Origin: Hoeflea_A sp040932035
GTDB lineage: Bacteria; Pseudomonadota; Alphaproteobacteria; Rhizobiales; Rhizobiaceae
Assembly (NCBI RefSeq): GCF_040932035.1
Contig: NZ_JBFRBB010000001.1
Span: 1,922,001 to 1,986,000, forward strand
Length of the DNA: 64,000 nucleotides
Reading direction: 5' to 3'
Below, one piece after another: positions 50,158 through 58,183 of the stretch (position 1 is its first letter; each line of letters starts with the position of its first letter). A program made the position numbers and the translations under genes. The notes below the pieces were generated by a model. That model saw nothing but the letters and a program-made list of their open reading frames with translations. It had not been told where the DNA came from and made no database searches.

Positions 50158-51195
50158 ATGAATATTTCGATCAAAGGCGTTGTTCTGACAGCCGGATTGG
50201 CAATTGCCGCTGGTCTCGGCACCATCCAGGTTACGGAGGCAAAAACGCGCCTTGTGGTGAACTGTTTCTGGCCACCACAGCATTTTGTCTGCCAGAAGGC
50301 TCTGCCAAACTGGATCGCGGAGGTCGAGCGTGTCACGGACGGACGGGTGACCGGCATCATTCCTCCAAAATCCGTTGCAGCGCCGCCGGAGCAACTGGCT
50401 GCTGTCGAAAAGGGCATTGCCGATGTCTCGGTGCAGTTCAACGGGTTGATCCAGAATCGGGTAACCGGGCCGCTTGTTGCCATGAACCCCTTCATTTCGA
50501 CGGATGACCCAGTCGCAATGTCGACCGCTTTGTGGGAGACCAACCAGAAGTTCTTCCCCGACGAATTCGACAGTGTCCATCTTCTGTCTCAGTGGGTGAT
50601 TTCAGCCGGGGAACTTTATAGCCAGACGGACACACCCGTGAACTCGATGGACGAGCTGAAATCGCGCAAGATATGGGCATTGCCCGGTACGCTCGCCGCG
50701 ATCATGAAGAACATCGGTGCGGGTGTCGTTGCCACACCGGCGGTCAAGTCAAACGAGATTATCTCGCGCGGCGTTGTCGATGCGCATATCGGGCTCGATC
50801 CGCAAGGGGTCCGTGCCTTCCAGCTGATGCCCTACACAAAGTCGATGACGAAGTTCTCGGAAAACATCTACACGACCAGCTTTTCGCTGATCATCAACAA
50901 CGACAAATGGGCAGAAATCTCGGAAGAGGACCGTGCGGCAATTACCGAGGTAAGCGGGGAAGCATTTGCCCGTATGGCCGCGGGTTTGTGGCGGGAATCC
51001 ACCCTGTCAGCACTCGGGACGTTTGAGGAAAAGGGCCTGACGATCGTACCGGCCGATCCCGCGTTCGAAAAGGCATTGAAGGAAGCGTCCGAATTTGCCA
51101 CCGCCGCATGGATCGAAAAGGCGAAGGCCGCCGGGATCGACGGGCAGGGCGCCTATGACTTCTATACCGCCCGTGTACAGGAACTGTCCAAATAG
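50158..51195 (+). CDS. TRAP transporter solute-binding protein (DctP family)
   Basis: A 345-residue periplasmic protein with a Sec signal peptide (about 1-26). It has the DctP pattern, including LPNWIAEVERVTDGRVTG, VEKGIADVSVQF and the conserved ligand-region motif LKSRKIWALPGTLAAI. The DctQ- and DctM-type genes follow. It comes 26 bases after BKACE with GGGAGGAG before its ATG. A carboxylate or related anion is likely from the family, unlike the preceding Liv-type importer. Confidence 0.92.
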   Translation: MNISIKGVVLTAGLAIAAGLGTIQVTEAKTRLVVNCFWPPQHFVCQKALPNWIAEVERVTDGRVTGIIPPKSVAAPPEQLAAVEKGIADVSVQFNGLIQNRVTGPLVAMNPFISTDDPVAMSTALWETNQKFFPDEFDSVHLLSQWVISAGELYSQTDTPVNSMDELKSRKIWALPGTLAAIMKNIGAGVVATPAVKSNEIISRGVVDAHIGLDPQGVRAFQLMPYTKSMTKFSENIYTTSFSLIINNDKWAEISEEDRAAITEVSGEAFARMAAGLWRESTLSALGTFEEKGLTIVPADPAFEKALKEASEFATAAWIEKAKAAGIDGQGAYDFYTARVQELSK

Positions 51196-51196
51196 G

Positions 51197-51238
51197 GATC
51201 TGCCGCCGGCTCGAGCAAGCGCTTGAGCCGGGCGGATC
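51197..51238 (+). terminator. Long hairpin between the TRAP binding-protein gene and the DctQ-type gene
   Basis: GATCTGCCGCCGGCTC pairs imperfectly with GAGCCGGGCGGATC, with a loop containing the palindrome CAAGCGCTTG. It lies right after the stop codon, in the same relative position as the hairpin after the ABC binding-protein gene. It probably stabilises the upstream mRNA or limits read-through. Confidence 0.45.
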
Positions 51239-51255
51239 GGAAAAGGAAGGCAGCA

Positions 51256-51765
51256 ATGGAAAAGCTCGCCCGGTCGATACTCGCTCCCATTTTATCGGTA
51301 CTGGAGTGGATATCGGCAATCCTGATATTTGTCATGATGGTTCTGACATTCGCCGATGTCGTTGGCCGATATCTGTTCAAGGCACCCATATTCGGCGCGG
51401 CGGAAATGATCCAGTTCCTGCTGGCCATGACCATTTTTGCCGGTCTCAGCCTTGTCAATGCCCATGACGATCACATCACTGTCGAACTGTTCGAAGAGCG
51501 CATCAGACAAAGGATTCCACGACTGCACCGGTTTTTAATCCAGGGGTTTTCAGTCGTCGCAATGGCTTTAATCGCCTGGCAGCTGGCGGAATATGCAGTC
51601 GAGGCGCAGGAGCGAAATTCGGTGACGGTCGTGCTCGAATGGCCGCTTTCCATTGTTGCCGGTGCCGTGGCCGGGTTTTCGTTCATAAGCCTGATTGCGC
51701 AGTTATTGGGGCTGGCGCTTCCCGACAGGCGCGAGCCCGGCACGCCCGTGGAGGACGGTCTATGA
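51256..51765 (+). CDS. TRAP transporter small permease subunit (DctQ family)
   Basis: A 169-residue four-helix membrane protein. The first helix region includes ADVVGRYLFKAPIFGAAEM, which is characteristic of DctQ, and the last two helices carry IAWQLAEYAVEAQERNS and WPLSIVAGAVAGF. The start follows AGGAAGG. It overlaps the DctM-type gene by four bases. Confidence 0.9.
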   Translation: MEKLARSILAPILSVLEWISAILIFVMMVLTFADVVGRYLFKAPIFGAAEMIQFLLAMTIFAGLSLVNAHDDHITVELFEERIRQRIPRLHRFLIQGFSVVAMALIAWQLAEYAVEAQERNSVTVVLEWPLSIVAGAVAGFSFISLIAQLLGLALPDRREPGTPVEDGL

Positions 51766-53057
51766 TTACTGCGCTTAGCGGGTTCGCGGTTCTTATTGCG
51801 CTGTGCTTCTTTGGTTTCCGGGTTGGGTTCGCCACTTTCCTGGTTGGCGTTGTCGGTTTTGCCCTGCAACGCGGCTGGACGGCGTCGCTCGCTATGGCCG
51901 GTCAGCAGATCATCGACGATGCCATGAACTATAATTTCAGCGTCATCCCGCTGTTCATTCTCATGGGCGTCTTTATCTACCGCGCCAACATCAGCCGCGA
52001 TCTCTATGACGCTGCCTATGCCGGTCTCGGGCAGCTGCGCGGCGGGCTGGCGCTTTCTACCGTCGCTGCCTGCGCCGGATTTTCGGCCGTCTGCGGATCG
52101 TCTCTAGCTACGGCGGCAACCATGACCAAGGTGGCCATGCCGCCGATGCGCAAATACCGCTACTCGGACAGTCTCGCCACCGGAACGATTGCCGCCGGCG
52201 GCACGCTCGGCATCATGATCCCGCCATCCGTTCCGCTGGTCATCTACGGGATCGTTGCCGAACAGGATATCGGGCAGCTTTTCATGGCGGGCATTCTGCC
52301 GGGGCTGTTGTTGATCCTGCTCTTCTTTGTGGCAATCACCGCGACGGTCTGGATCAATCCCGAAGCCGGGCCGGCGGGCCAGCCGCTTTCAGCGGAGCGC
52401 AAGCGCGAAGCCCTGAAAGCGGTCTGGCCGGTCATCGGGCTGTTCATCGTGGTTCTGGGCGGCATCTATGGCAGCGTCTTCACGCCGACCGAGGCCGCGG
52501 GCATCGGAGCGTTTTGCGCGGCGATCATCGCAATCTCGCGTGGCTATCTTCGCAGGATCTCCGAATGGAAAGACTGCCTGGTCGAAGCGGCCAAGACCAC
52601 GGCGACACTGTTCATGGTCATTTTCGGCGCACTCGTCTTCGCACAGTTCATCAACCTTTCCGGCATGCCATACGATCTGCTCGACATTATCGATGAGCTG
52701 CAACTCAACCCATGGCAACTGGTGCTGGCAATCGCACTCATCGCCGTCGTGATGGGCATGATTTTCGAATCGATCGGCATATTGCTTTTGCTTGTGCCGG
52801 TGTTCCTGCCGTCGCTCTATGCCTCCGGGGTCGACATGATCTGGTTCGGTATCGTGGTGGTGCTGGTTACGGAACTCGGGTTGATCACGCCGCCCATCGG
52901 CATGAATGTGTTTGTCGTGAAATCGGTCATGCCGGATACGCAGCTTGCGCAGATATTCCGCGGCGTTGTCCCGTTCATCTTTGCCATGGTCGCCGGACTG
53001 GTATTGGTCTTTTCGGTGCCGGGTATTGCAACAACTCTGCCCGCTATGATGCGGTGA
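51762..53057 (+). CDS. TRAP transporter large permease subunit (DctM family)
   Basis: A 431-residue permease of the usual DctM length, with about twelve hydrophobic helices. Family motifs include NYNFSVIPLFILMGVF, ACAGFSAVCGSSLATAATM, GTIAAGGTLGIMIPPSVPLVIYG and VVLVTELGLITPPIGMN. It forms the ion-coupled importer with the DctP and DctQ proteins. A sulfatase gene starts eight bases after its stop. Confidence 0.93.
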   Translation: MITALSGFAVLIALCFFGFRVGFATFLVGVVGFALQRGWTASLAMAGQQIIDDAMNYNFSVIPLFILMGVFIYRANISRDLYDAAYAGLGQLRGGLALSTVAACAGFSAVCGSSLATAATMTKVAMPPMRKYRYSDSLATGTIAAGGTLGIMIPPSVPLVIYGIVAEQDIGQLFMAGILPGLLLILLFFVAITATVWINPEAGPAGQPLSAERKREALKAVWPVIGLFIVVLGGIYGSVFTPTEAAGIGAFCAAIIAISRGYLRRISEWKDCLVEAAKTTATLFMVIFGALVFAQFINLSGMPYDLLDIIDELQLNPWQLVLAIALIAVVMGMIFESIGILLLLVPVFLPSLYASGVDMIWFGIVVVLVTELGLITPPIGMNVFVVKSVMPDTQLAQIFRGVVPFIFAMVAGLVLVFSVPGIATTLPAMMR

Positions 53058-53064
53058 GGTAGCT

Positions 53065-54648
53065 ATGTCCAAGATCAAGAATATCCTTTTCATCATGGCC
53101 GACCAGCTGCGCTGGGACCATCTGTCCTGCTACGGCCACCCGCATCTGGAAACGCCGAACGTAGACGGTTTAGCGAAGCGTGGCGTCCGGTTCGATCGTG
53201 CCTATGTTCAGTCGCCGGTCTGCGGTCCGTCACGGGCTTCCTGTTATACGGGGCGGACCGTCTTCAGTCACGGTGCAACCTGGAACCGAGTGCCGCTTCC
53301 CATCGGCGAATTGACCCTCGGCGACTATCTGCGGCCGGTCGGCGTTCGCACGGCCGTGGTCGGCAAGACCCATATGATACCGGATGCGGAGGGCATGGCC
53401 CGTCTGGGGCTCAATCAGGACACGGAAATCGGCATGATCGTGTCGGAACCCGGATTTGAGCCCTATGAGCGAGACGATGGTCTTCACCCGACGCCGCTGC
53501 TTAAAAGAAAGGGCGATAATCTTGCCTATAACGACTGGCTGAAGTCGAAGGGATATGTCGGCGAAAACCCCTGGAACGATTACGCCAATGCCGCCGAAGG
53601 CCCGGACGGTGAAGTGCTGTCGGGCTGGTATCTCCGCAACTCGAAACTGCCCGCGCGCGTCAGGGAGGAGCATTCCGAAACCGTCTACATGACCAACCGC
53701 GCGCTGGAATTCATGGAGGAAAGCGGTGACCGGCCCTGGTGCCTGCACCTGTCCTATATCAAGCCGCACTGGCCCTATATGGCGCCGGCGCCCTACCACA
53801 ACATGTACGGGTCGAACACATTTCTGCCCGTCCAGCGCGACCCGAGTGAAAAGGTGGACCCGAATCCGGTCTATGGCGCCTTCATGGATATGGAGGTCAG
53901 CCGGAGCTTTTCCGAACCCGAGACCCGTGAAACGGTGATGCCTGCCTATATGGGCCTTATCAAACAGATCGACGACCAGCTTGGCCGGGTCTTTGCCTAT
54001 CTGGAAGAGACGGGCAAAGCCGATGAGACCATGATCGTCTTTACCTCCGATCACGGCGATTATCTCGGCGATCACTGGATGGGCGAAAAGGAACTTTTCC
54101 ACGAGGTTTCGGTGCGCGTGCCGCTGATCATCTCCGACCCGAGATCCGCTGCCGACAGCACAAGGGGCACGGTCAGCGATGCGCTGGTGGAAGCCATTGA
54201 TCTGGTTCCGACATTCCTGGAAGCCACCGGTGCGCCGTTGGCCGATCACCGCCTTGAAGGCGCCTCCCTGATGCCGCTGTTGAGTGGAGAAACCCCGAAG
54301 AACTGGCGCCAGTCGGTGTTTTCGGAGATCGATTACGCCTTCTATCAGGCTCGCAACACTTTAAAGGTCGGCGTAGACGACGCGCGCGGCTACATGATCC
54401 GCACCGACCGGTGGAAATACGTCCATTTCAAGGGCTTCCCGCCGCAGCTCTTTGACCTGTTGAACGATCCGGACGAGTTCCACGATCTCGGGCGATCGGC
54501 TGAACACCAGGAGGTTCGCGCGGATTTGAAGGAAATCCTGTTCGATCGGCTCATCGACCGCAAAAACCGGACCACCATGTCGAAGGAGGGGGTTGCAGTT
54601 CTCAGGCGCGACGAAGACGAAATCGGCATTCTGATCGGAAAATGGTAG
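53065..54648 (+). CDS. Type I sulfatase family enzyme, cytoplasmic
   Basis: A 527-residue alkaline-phosphatase-superfamily enzyme. The formylglycine motif is CGPSRASCYTGR at Cys53-x-Pro-Ser56-Arg57, so it should be matured by a formylglycine-generating enzyme (not encoded here). Metal ligands are visible as MADQ near the N-terminus and FTSDHGDYLGDH, with a late EIDYAFYQARNTLKVG segment. There is no signal peptide, so the substrate must enter the cell first. It is the last gene of the operon and may release sulfate from an imported sulfate ester; phosphonate monoester hydrolysis is an alternative within this superfamily. Confidence 0.87.
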   Translation: MSKIKNILFIMADQLRWDHLSCYGHPHLETPNVDGLAKRGVRFDRAYVQSPVCGPSRASCYTGRTVFSHGATWNRVPLPIGELTLGDYLRPVGVRTAVVGKTHMIPDAEGMARLGLNQDTEIGMIVSEPGFEPYERDDGLHPTPLLKRKGDNLAYNDWLKSKGYVGENPWNDYANAAEGPDGEVLSGWYLRNSKLPARVREEHSETVYMTNRALEFMEESGDRPWCLHLSYIKPHWPYMAPAPYHNMYGSNTFLPVQRDPSEKVDPNPVYGAFMDMEVSRSFSEPETRETVMPAYMGLIKQIDDQLGRVFAYLEETGKADETMIVFTSDHGDYLGDHWMGEKELFHEVSVRVPLIISDPRSAADSTRGTVSDALVEAIDLVPTFLEATGAPLADHRLEGASLMPLLSGETPKNWRQSVFSEIDYAFYQARNTLKVGVDDARGYMIRTDRWKYVHFKGFPPQLFDLLNDPDEFHDLGRSAEHQEVRADLKEILFDRLIDRKNRTTMSKEGVAVLRRDEDEIGILIGKW

Positions 54649-54734
54649 GGTAAACGCCCGTCGCCTTTGACGTTGTGGACAAAACTGCTAGGCAGTTTGC
54701 AACGTGGAAACGATGCAAGGCAGCGAGGTGGCGA

Positions 54735-55193
54735 ATGCTTATTCGGGTGGATGATTTGCGCGGTCCGGAGATTGCCACTCTGTTGCAGGTGCATCTCGAC
54801 CATATGAGGGGATTGTCGCCGCCTGAAAGCACCCACGCACTTGATCTGGATGGGTTGCGGACGCCTGATGTTACCTTCTGGACCGCGTGGCGTGATGATT
54901 TGCTTGTGGGATGCGGTGCGCTCAAGGAACTGGATGCCCATCACGGAGAGATCAAATCCATGCATACGGCGCTTGCCGCGCGCGGGCAGGGCGTAGCCGC
55001 GGCTATCCTCAAGACGATCATGGATGAAGCCGAACAGCGCGCCTACAGGCGGCTTAGCCTCGAAACCGGTTCGATGGATGGGTTCAGGGCTGCCCACCGG
55101 CTTTATGAGCGTTTTGGATTTTCAGCCTGTGCACCTTTTGGCGATTACGTCGAAGATCCCAACAGCATCTTCATGACGTTTGAAATCGGGTAA
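54735..55193 (+). CDS. GNAT-family N-acetyltransferase
   Basis: A 152-residue GNAT enzyme. The acetyl-CoA-binding motif A region reads KSMHTALAARGQGVAAAILKTIMDEA (about 80-105), and RLSLETGSMDGFRAAHRLYERFGF supplies motif B. The start after GAGGTGGCG is preferred to an earlier in-frame one because GNAT homologues begin with the IRVDDLRG strand. The substrate is unknown. It lies 86 bases after the sulfatase and may be transcribed separately. Confidence 0.85.
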   Translation: MLIRVDDLRGPEIATLLQVHLDHMRGLSPPESTHALDLDGLRTPDVTFWTAWRDDLLVGCGALKELDAHHGEIKSMHTALAARGQGVAAAILKTIMDEAEQRAYRRLSLETGSMDGFRAAHRLYERFGFSACAPFGDYVEDPNSIFMTFEIG

Positions 55194-55253
55194 CAGGTCG
55201 CGCTAAACCTATTATTATATAAATATTACAGATAGTTATTTACGTTATCGGAT

Positions 55254-55688
55254 TCACTTCGAGAGTTTCGGTTTCATCGCATGATACGATTCAAGAGCGG
55301 CAGCGATCGTGCCCGCACGGTCGCTTTTGTAGTGCTCCGGCGTGCCTGGTGGGGCGTCCGTTTCCGGATCGAACTCTGCACCCCATGCGCCCAGTTCGAG
55401 CACGGCGCCCATGAGCGCTTCCCCCTTTGACGTTGCCTGATAAACGAATTGCCGCCGATCGTGCGGATCTTTGATTTTTTCAATGATGCCGAGCGCCGCA
55501 AGCCGGGAGAGCCTTTCGCTCAGGATGTTGGACGCAATGTTTTCTTCCGCTTCCATCAGTTCTCGGAAGCGGAACTTTCCATTGAGGAGGATGTCGCGCA
55601 TGACGATCAGGCTCCAGCGGTCACCGACGGCCTCCAGTGCAAAATTGACCGGGCAGTGGGAGCGCAAGGGGATTTCGTTTTCGGCCAT
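55254..55688 (-). CDS. HxlR-family winged-helix regulator
   Basis: A 144-residue HxlR protein. The pattern is HCPVNFALEAVGDRWSLIVMRDILLNGKFRFREL, then SNILSERLSRLAALGIIEKIKDPHDRRQFVYQAT, with an extended C-terminal tail. A single Cys (residue 12) sits where redox-sensing HxlR members have one, so thiol sensing is possible. It is divergent from a GFA-family gene, and the gap holds a long perfect inverted repeat. Confidence 0.88.
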   Translation of the reverse strand: MAENEIPLRSHCPVNFALEAVGDRWSLIVMRDILLNGKFRFRELMEAEENIASNILSERLSRLAALGIIEKIKDPHDRRQFVYQATSKGEALMGAVLELGAWGAEFDPETDAPPGTPEHYKSDRAGTIAAALESYHAMKPKLSK

Positions 55689-55713
55689 GGATATCGCATT
55701 CAAGTCATAAATA

Positions 55714-55766
55714 TTTCGCTTGCATTTCACAAGTGAACAGATTTTACTTGTGAAATGCAAGCGAAA
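55714..55766. promoter_or_regulatory. Long perfect inverted repeat in the HxlR/GFA divergent promoter
   Basis: Two 21-base arms (55714-55734 and 55746-55766) are exact reverse complements around an 11-base spacer. Each arm itself contains CTTGCATTTCACAAG or its complement, with CTTG/CAAG ends, so the structure reads as two HxlR operators 32 bases apart, centre to centre. It covers the region just upstream of both start codons. Confidence 0.7.
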
Positions 55767-55778
55767 AATGAGGCGACC

Positions 55779-56186
55779 ATGACAGAGCCAGATAAAATGA
55801 GAACGCTGACGGGCGGGTGTGCCTGCGGCGCAGTCCGTTACGAAACGCCCGGAGACTGGGAGTTCTCCTTTCAGTGCCATTGCCGCAAATGTCAGCGCGC
55901 AACCGGGACCGGGCACGCGCCCGCCTTTGCGGTAAGCCGCGCGGAAACACGCTTGCATGGCCCGATCAAACATTATGAGCATGTTGCCGACACCGGCGCA
56001 CGCACAAAAACCGGTTTTTGTCCCGAATGCGGTTCGCCGATCGTCTCGAGTACCGAACGCTTTCCGGAACGCATCTATCTGCTGGCGGCAACACTCGACG
56101 ACCCGACTGTTTTCAGGCCGCAATTTGCTGTTTTTGAAAGCGAAGCACAGCCTTGGGATACTGTGCCGCCGGAACTGCGTGGATAG
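55779..56186 (+). CDS. GFA/CENP-V family protein
   Basis: A 135-residue GFA-fold protein with the zinc-ligand pattern GGCACGAVRY, HCRKCQRATG and FCPECGSPI. The first and central Cys sets are complete (CAC; C-x-C-x2-C as QCHCRKC; CPEC). It is expressed divergently from an HxlR regulator, with the shared dyad upstream. A role in aldehyde or glutathione chemistry is possible from the family. GAGG five bases before the ATG supports the start. Confidence 0.88.
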   Translation: MTEPDKMRTLTGGCACGAVRYETPGDWEFSFQCHCRKCQRATGTGHAPAFAVSRAETRLHGPIKHYEHVADTGARTKTGFCPECGSPIVSSTERFPERIYLLAATLDDPTVFRPQFAVFESEAQPWDTVPPELRG

Positions 56187-56572
56187 GCGATCGATACCGC
56201 ACTGGCTGAACGGCGTCACGCGGACGCGGCTGTCGTAGCGGCCAAAAGAACCGCGAGCACGACAATTACTGCCTGGCCGACGACGCCATCGACCCAATTC
56301 GACGCCCGACGGCATTTCCGTACGGTCCGAAACAGAATTTTGCGCAAGATTGTCTCCCGTCTGGGTTGGCGCGCCCTTGGCCATTCCTGCCCATTCAATC
56401 GGGTCGAAAATGTGTCGATCGACAAATTGCCGCAGCCTTGCGGGGCAGTTTTCCGTACCCGGCATTGCTGCTCGTATATGAGGGGTCCGCGGTTGCAAAA
56501 TCACGCCGGGTACACGACACTGGCCGCTGTGCCGCCCGGCGGCCATAAATTTGTTCAGCAAGGAACCGAGGA
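56187..56572. other. Gap with no confident gene
   Basis: No frame here has recognisable protein content. A 69-codon minus-strand frame (56216-56425) ends in a hydrophobic stretch (VGQAVIVVLAVLLAATTAA) but has no good start context. The region may hold decayed sequence between the two GFA genes. Confidence 0.4.
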
Positions 56573-56791
56573 ATGCTCAATCAGGGCTGGCAAAACGCCT
56601 TTACGGCCTCCGTGCTGGCCTTTTTGATACTGGTCGTCATTCCCAAAGCCTGTGGCGGCGAGGTTGACGAAGATGCGGCTGAATCTGCCGAGTGTTTCAT
56701 TCTGTGGGATGGTCGTGAATACGCGATCGACTGCAGCGAAAATGAAGCAGCGCAAAATGAAGAGGACGGGACGGACCCGGCCGAACTGTAG
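56573..56791 (+). CDS. Possible small membrane or secreted protein
   Basis: A 72-residue open frame. Residues about 10-25 are hydrophobic (FTASVLAFLILVVIPKA), and the rest is acidic with two Cys (ECFILWDGREYAIDC). An AAGGAA sequence lies about eight bases before the ATG. The composition (signal-like start and an acidic mature part) makes it plausible, but no family is recognised and the frame is short. Confidence 0.35.
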   Translation: MLNQGWQNAFTASVLAFLILVVIPKACGGEVDEDAAESAECFILWDGREYAIDCSENEAAQNEEDGTDPAEL

Positions 56792-56887
56792 CACCGGTGT
56801 TCCGGGTTCCCGTGTTGACGCGCGAATAATCCAATCTAACCTCACAAATGAATGAGACCGACCTAACGAACTTGAGGAGGAATGCGG

Positions 56888-57316
56888 GTGAGCGAATTCC
56901 ATGAGGGAGGCTGCGTGTGCGGGAGTGTCCGCTACCGGGCGAAGGGCAGTCCGAAAAGGGTAAGTGCCTGTTCTTGCGAATGGTGCAGAAAACGCACCGG
57001 CAGCGCGCTTGGCGTGTCGGTTTATTTTGAAGAGGAAAATGTCGAGTTCCTGCAGGGAAGTCTAAAAACACACCGCCTGATTTCGGATGCCGGCCGCTGG
57101 ATCGACAGTCAGTTCTGTAAGAATTGCGGCACGGCGCTTACCTGGACGCTCGAATTTCTTCCCGGCTACCGGGGGCTTGCCGGCGGGACTTTCGACGAGC
57201 CTTCATCCTGGTTCAAACCGGAGCGTTACGTTTTTGCCCGCACCAAGCCCGATTGGCTCAAAATACCGGATGGCGTGAAGGTTTTTGACGGCATGCCGGG
57301 TTCGGCAAGGGAATAA
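56888..57316 (+). CDS. GFA/CENP-V family protein
   Basis: A 142-residue GFA protein with the pattern GGCVCGSVRYRA, ACSCEWCRKRTGSALG and FCKNCGTALTW. Zinc ligands are complete. The GTG, seven bases after GGAGG, is preferred to an ATG only one base after that site. It is the third GFA protein in the window and is followed after 33 bases by an LprI-like gene. Confidence 0.87.
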   Translation: MSEFHEGGCVCGSVRYRAKGSPKRVSACSCEWCRKRTGSALGVSVYFEEENVEFLQGSLKTHRLISDAGRWIDSQFCKNCGTALTWTLEFLPGYRGLAGGTFDEPSSWFKPERYVFARTKPDWLKIPDGVKVFDGMPGSARE

Positions 57317-57349
57317 GTCCACGCCCGAGATAAAGCAGGAGGTGAATAC

Positions 57350-57724
57350 ATGGAACTGTTGCTCCGTTCGCGAAACAAGACTGTTTTCGCGCCGGCCATC
57401 GCTATGATGATAGCAATGACATCGCCGCTGCAGGCCGCGAGTTTCGATTGCGCCAAGGCAACGACCGCAGATGAGAAGGCAATCTGTTCCAATGCGGACC
57501 TTTCGGCGCTTGATTCAGAGATGGCAGGTCTCTGGTATGGTTACAAGGCAATGCCGCTTTTGATGGGTGCAAGCGGCAATCGCCGGGACGAGGCGCAGGC
57601 GTTCCTTAAGTCCCGTGCGTCTTGCGGCTCGGACACGGCCTGTCTGACGAAACTTTACAATGGGCGCATCGCTACATTGCAGCAGAACATCGACTGGGCG
57701 GTCAAAAACTATTGCAACAATTAG
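57350..57724 (+). CDS. LprI-like (DUF1311) secreted protein
   Basis: A 124-residue protein with an N-terminal signal peptide (about 1-29). The mature start ASFDCAKATTADEKAICSNADLSALDSEMA is the DUF1311/LprI signature, with paired Cys. Further Cys pairs (SCGSDTAC, and one near the C-terminus) suggest three disulphides. Family members include a lysozyme inhibitor and many uncharacterised periplasmic proteins. It has an AGGAGG site before its ATG. Confidence 0.85.
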   Translation: MELLLRSRNKTVFAPAIAMMIAMTSPLQAASFDCAKATTADEKAICSNADLSALDSEMAGLWYGYKAMPLLMGASGNRRDEAQAFLKSRASCGSDTACLTKLYNGRIATLQQNIDWAVKNYCNN

Positions 57725-57732
57725 CGCGCCCG

Positions 57733-58014
57733 CTAGTTCGGGATGGCGAGGTTTTTGAGAACGGCAAGGGCCGGAACGTCGTTCTGGCCGTCTATGGTGA
57801 GCAGCAGGTCAATTGTAGCGGCTTCTGGCGGCCGATCTCCCAGAACGGCAATGCCCTCCAGTTTTTCACCGGAGTATGGACGCTTCAACCGGGCGATTTC
57901 CACGGGCTCATTTTTCGAGGCCGGGTCCCAGATCCATATATGTGGTTTTAGCGGCCGATTGCCTGCAACTGCCGACCCCGTAAGGAACCATGTACCCGGC
58001 TGAGATCTGATGAA
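57733..58014 (-). pseudogene. C-terminal remnant of a beta-propeller-like (esterase-like/phytase or DUF3616-type) protein
   Basis: Read on the minus strand from just after an in-frame TAA (58015-58017), a continuous frame encodes QPGTWFLTGSAVAGNRPL, then HIWIWDPASKNEPVEIARLK and PYSGEKLEGIAVLGD, ending NDVPALAVLKNLAIPN and a TAG. This looks like the last blade of a propeller protein and has coding character, but there is no start and no upstream part. It is a truncated gene left after deletion or rearrangement. The exact family is a suggestion. Confidence 0.55.
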
Positions 58015-58183
58015 TTATATGCGCCCAACAGGCAAGTGATGCCGTGCGCCCGTCGGAAAGCTACCCTTCAGAATAAAGGGGCCACACACACTTCGGGCCC
58101 AAAATTCCCCAGCCTTGAGGATATTGAACGGCAGTTTCACTATGGTTTCTCAATTCAAGTGTCATGGCTGATCACAGGCCATT

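Noticed and set aside
56216..56425. Small tail-anchored membrane protein on the minus strand
   Set aside because: Only the last 20 residues look protein-like and there is no ribosome site; kept as a note on the gap.
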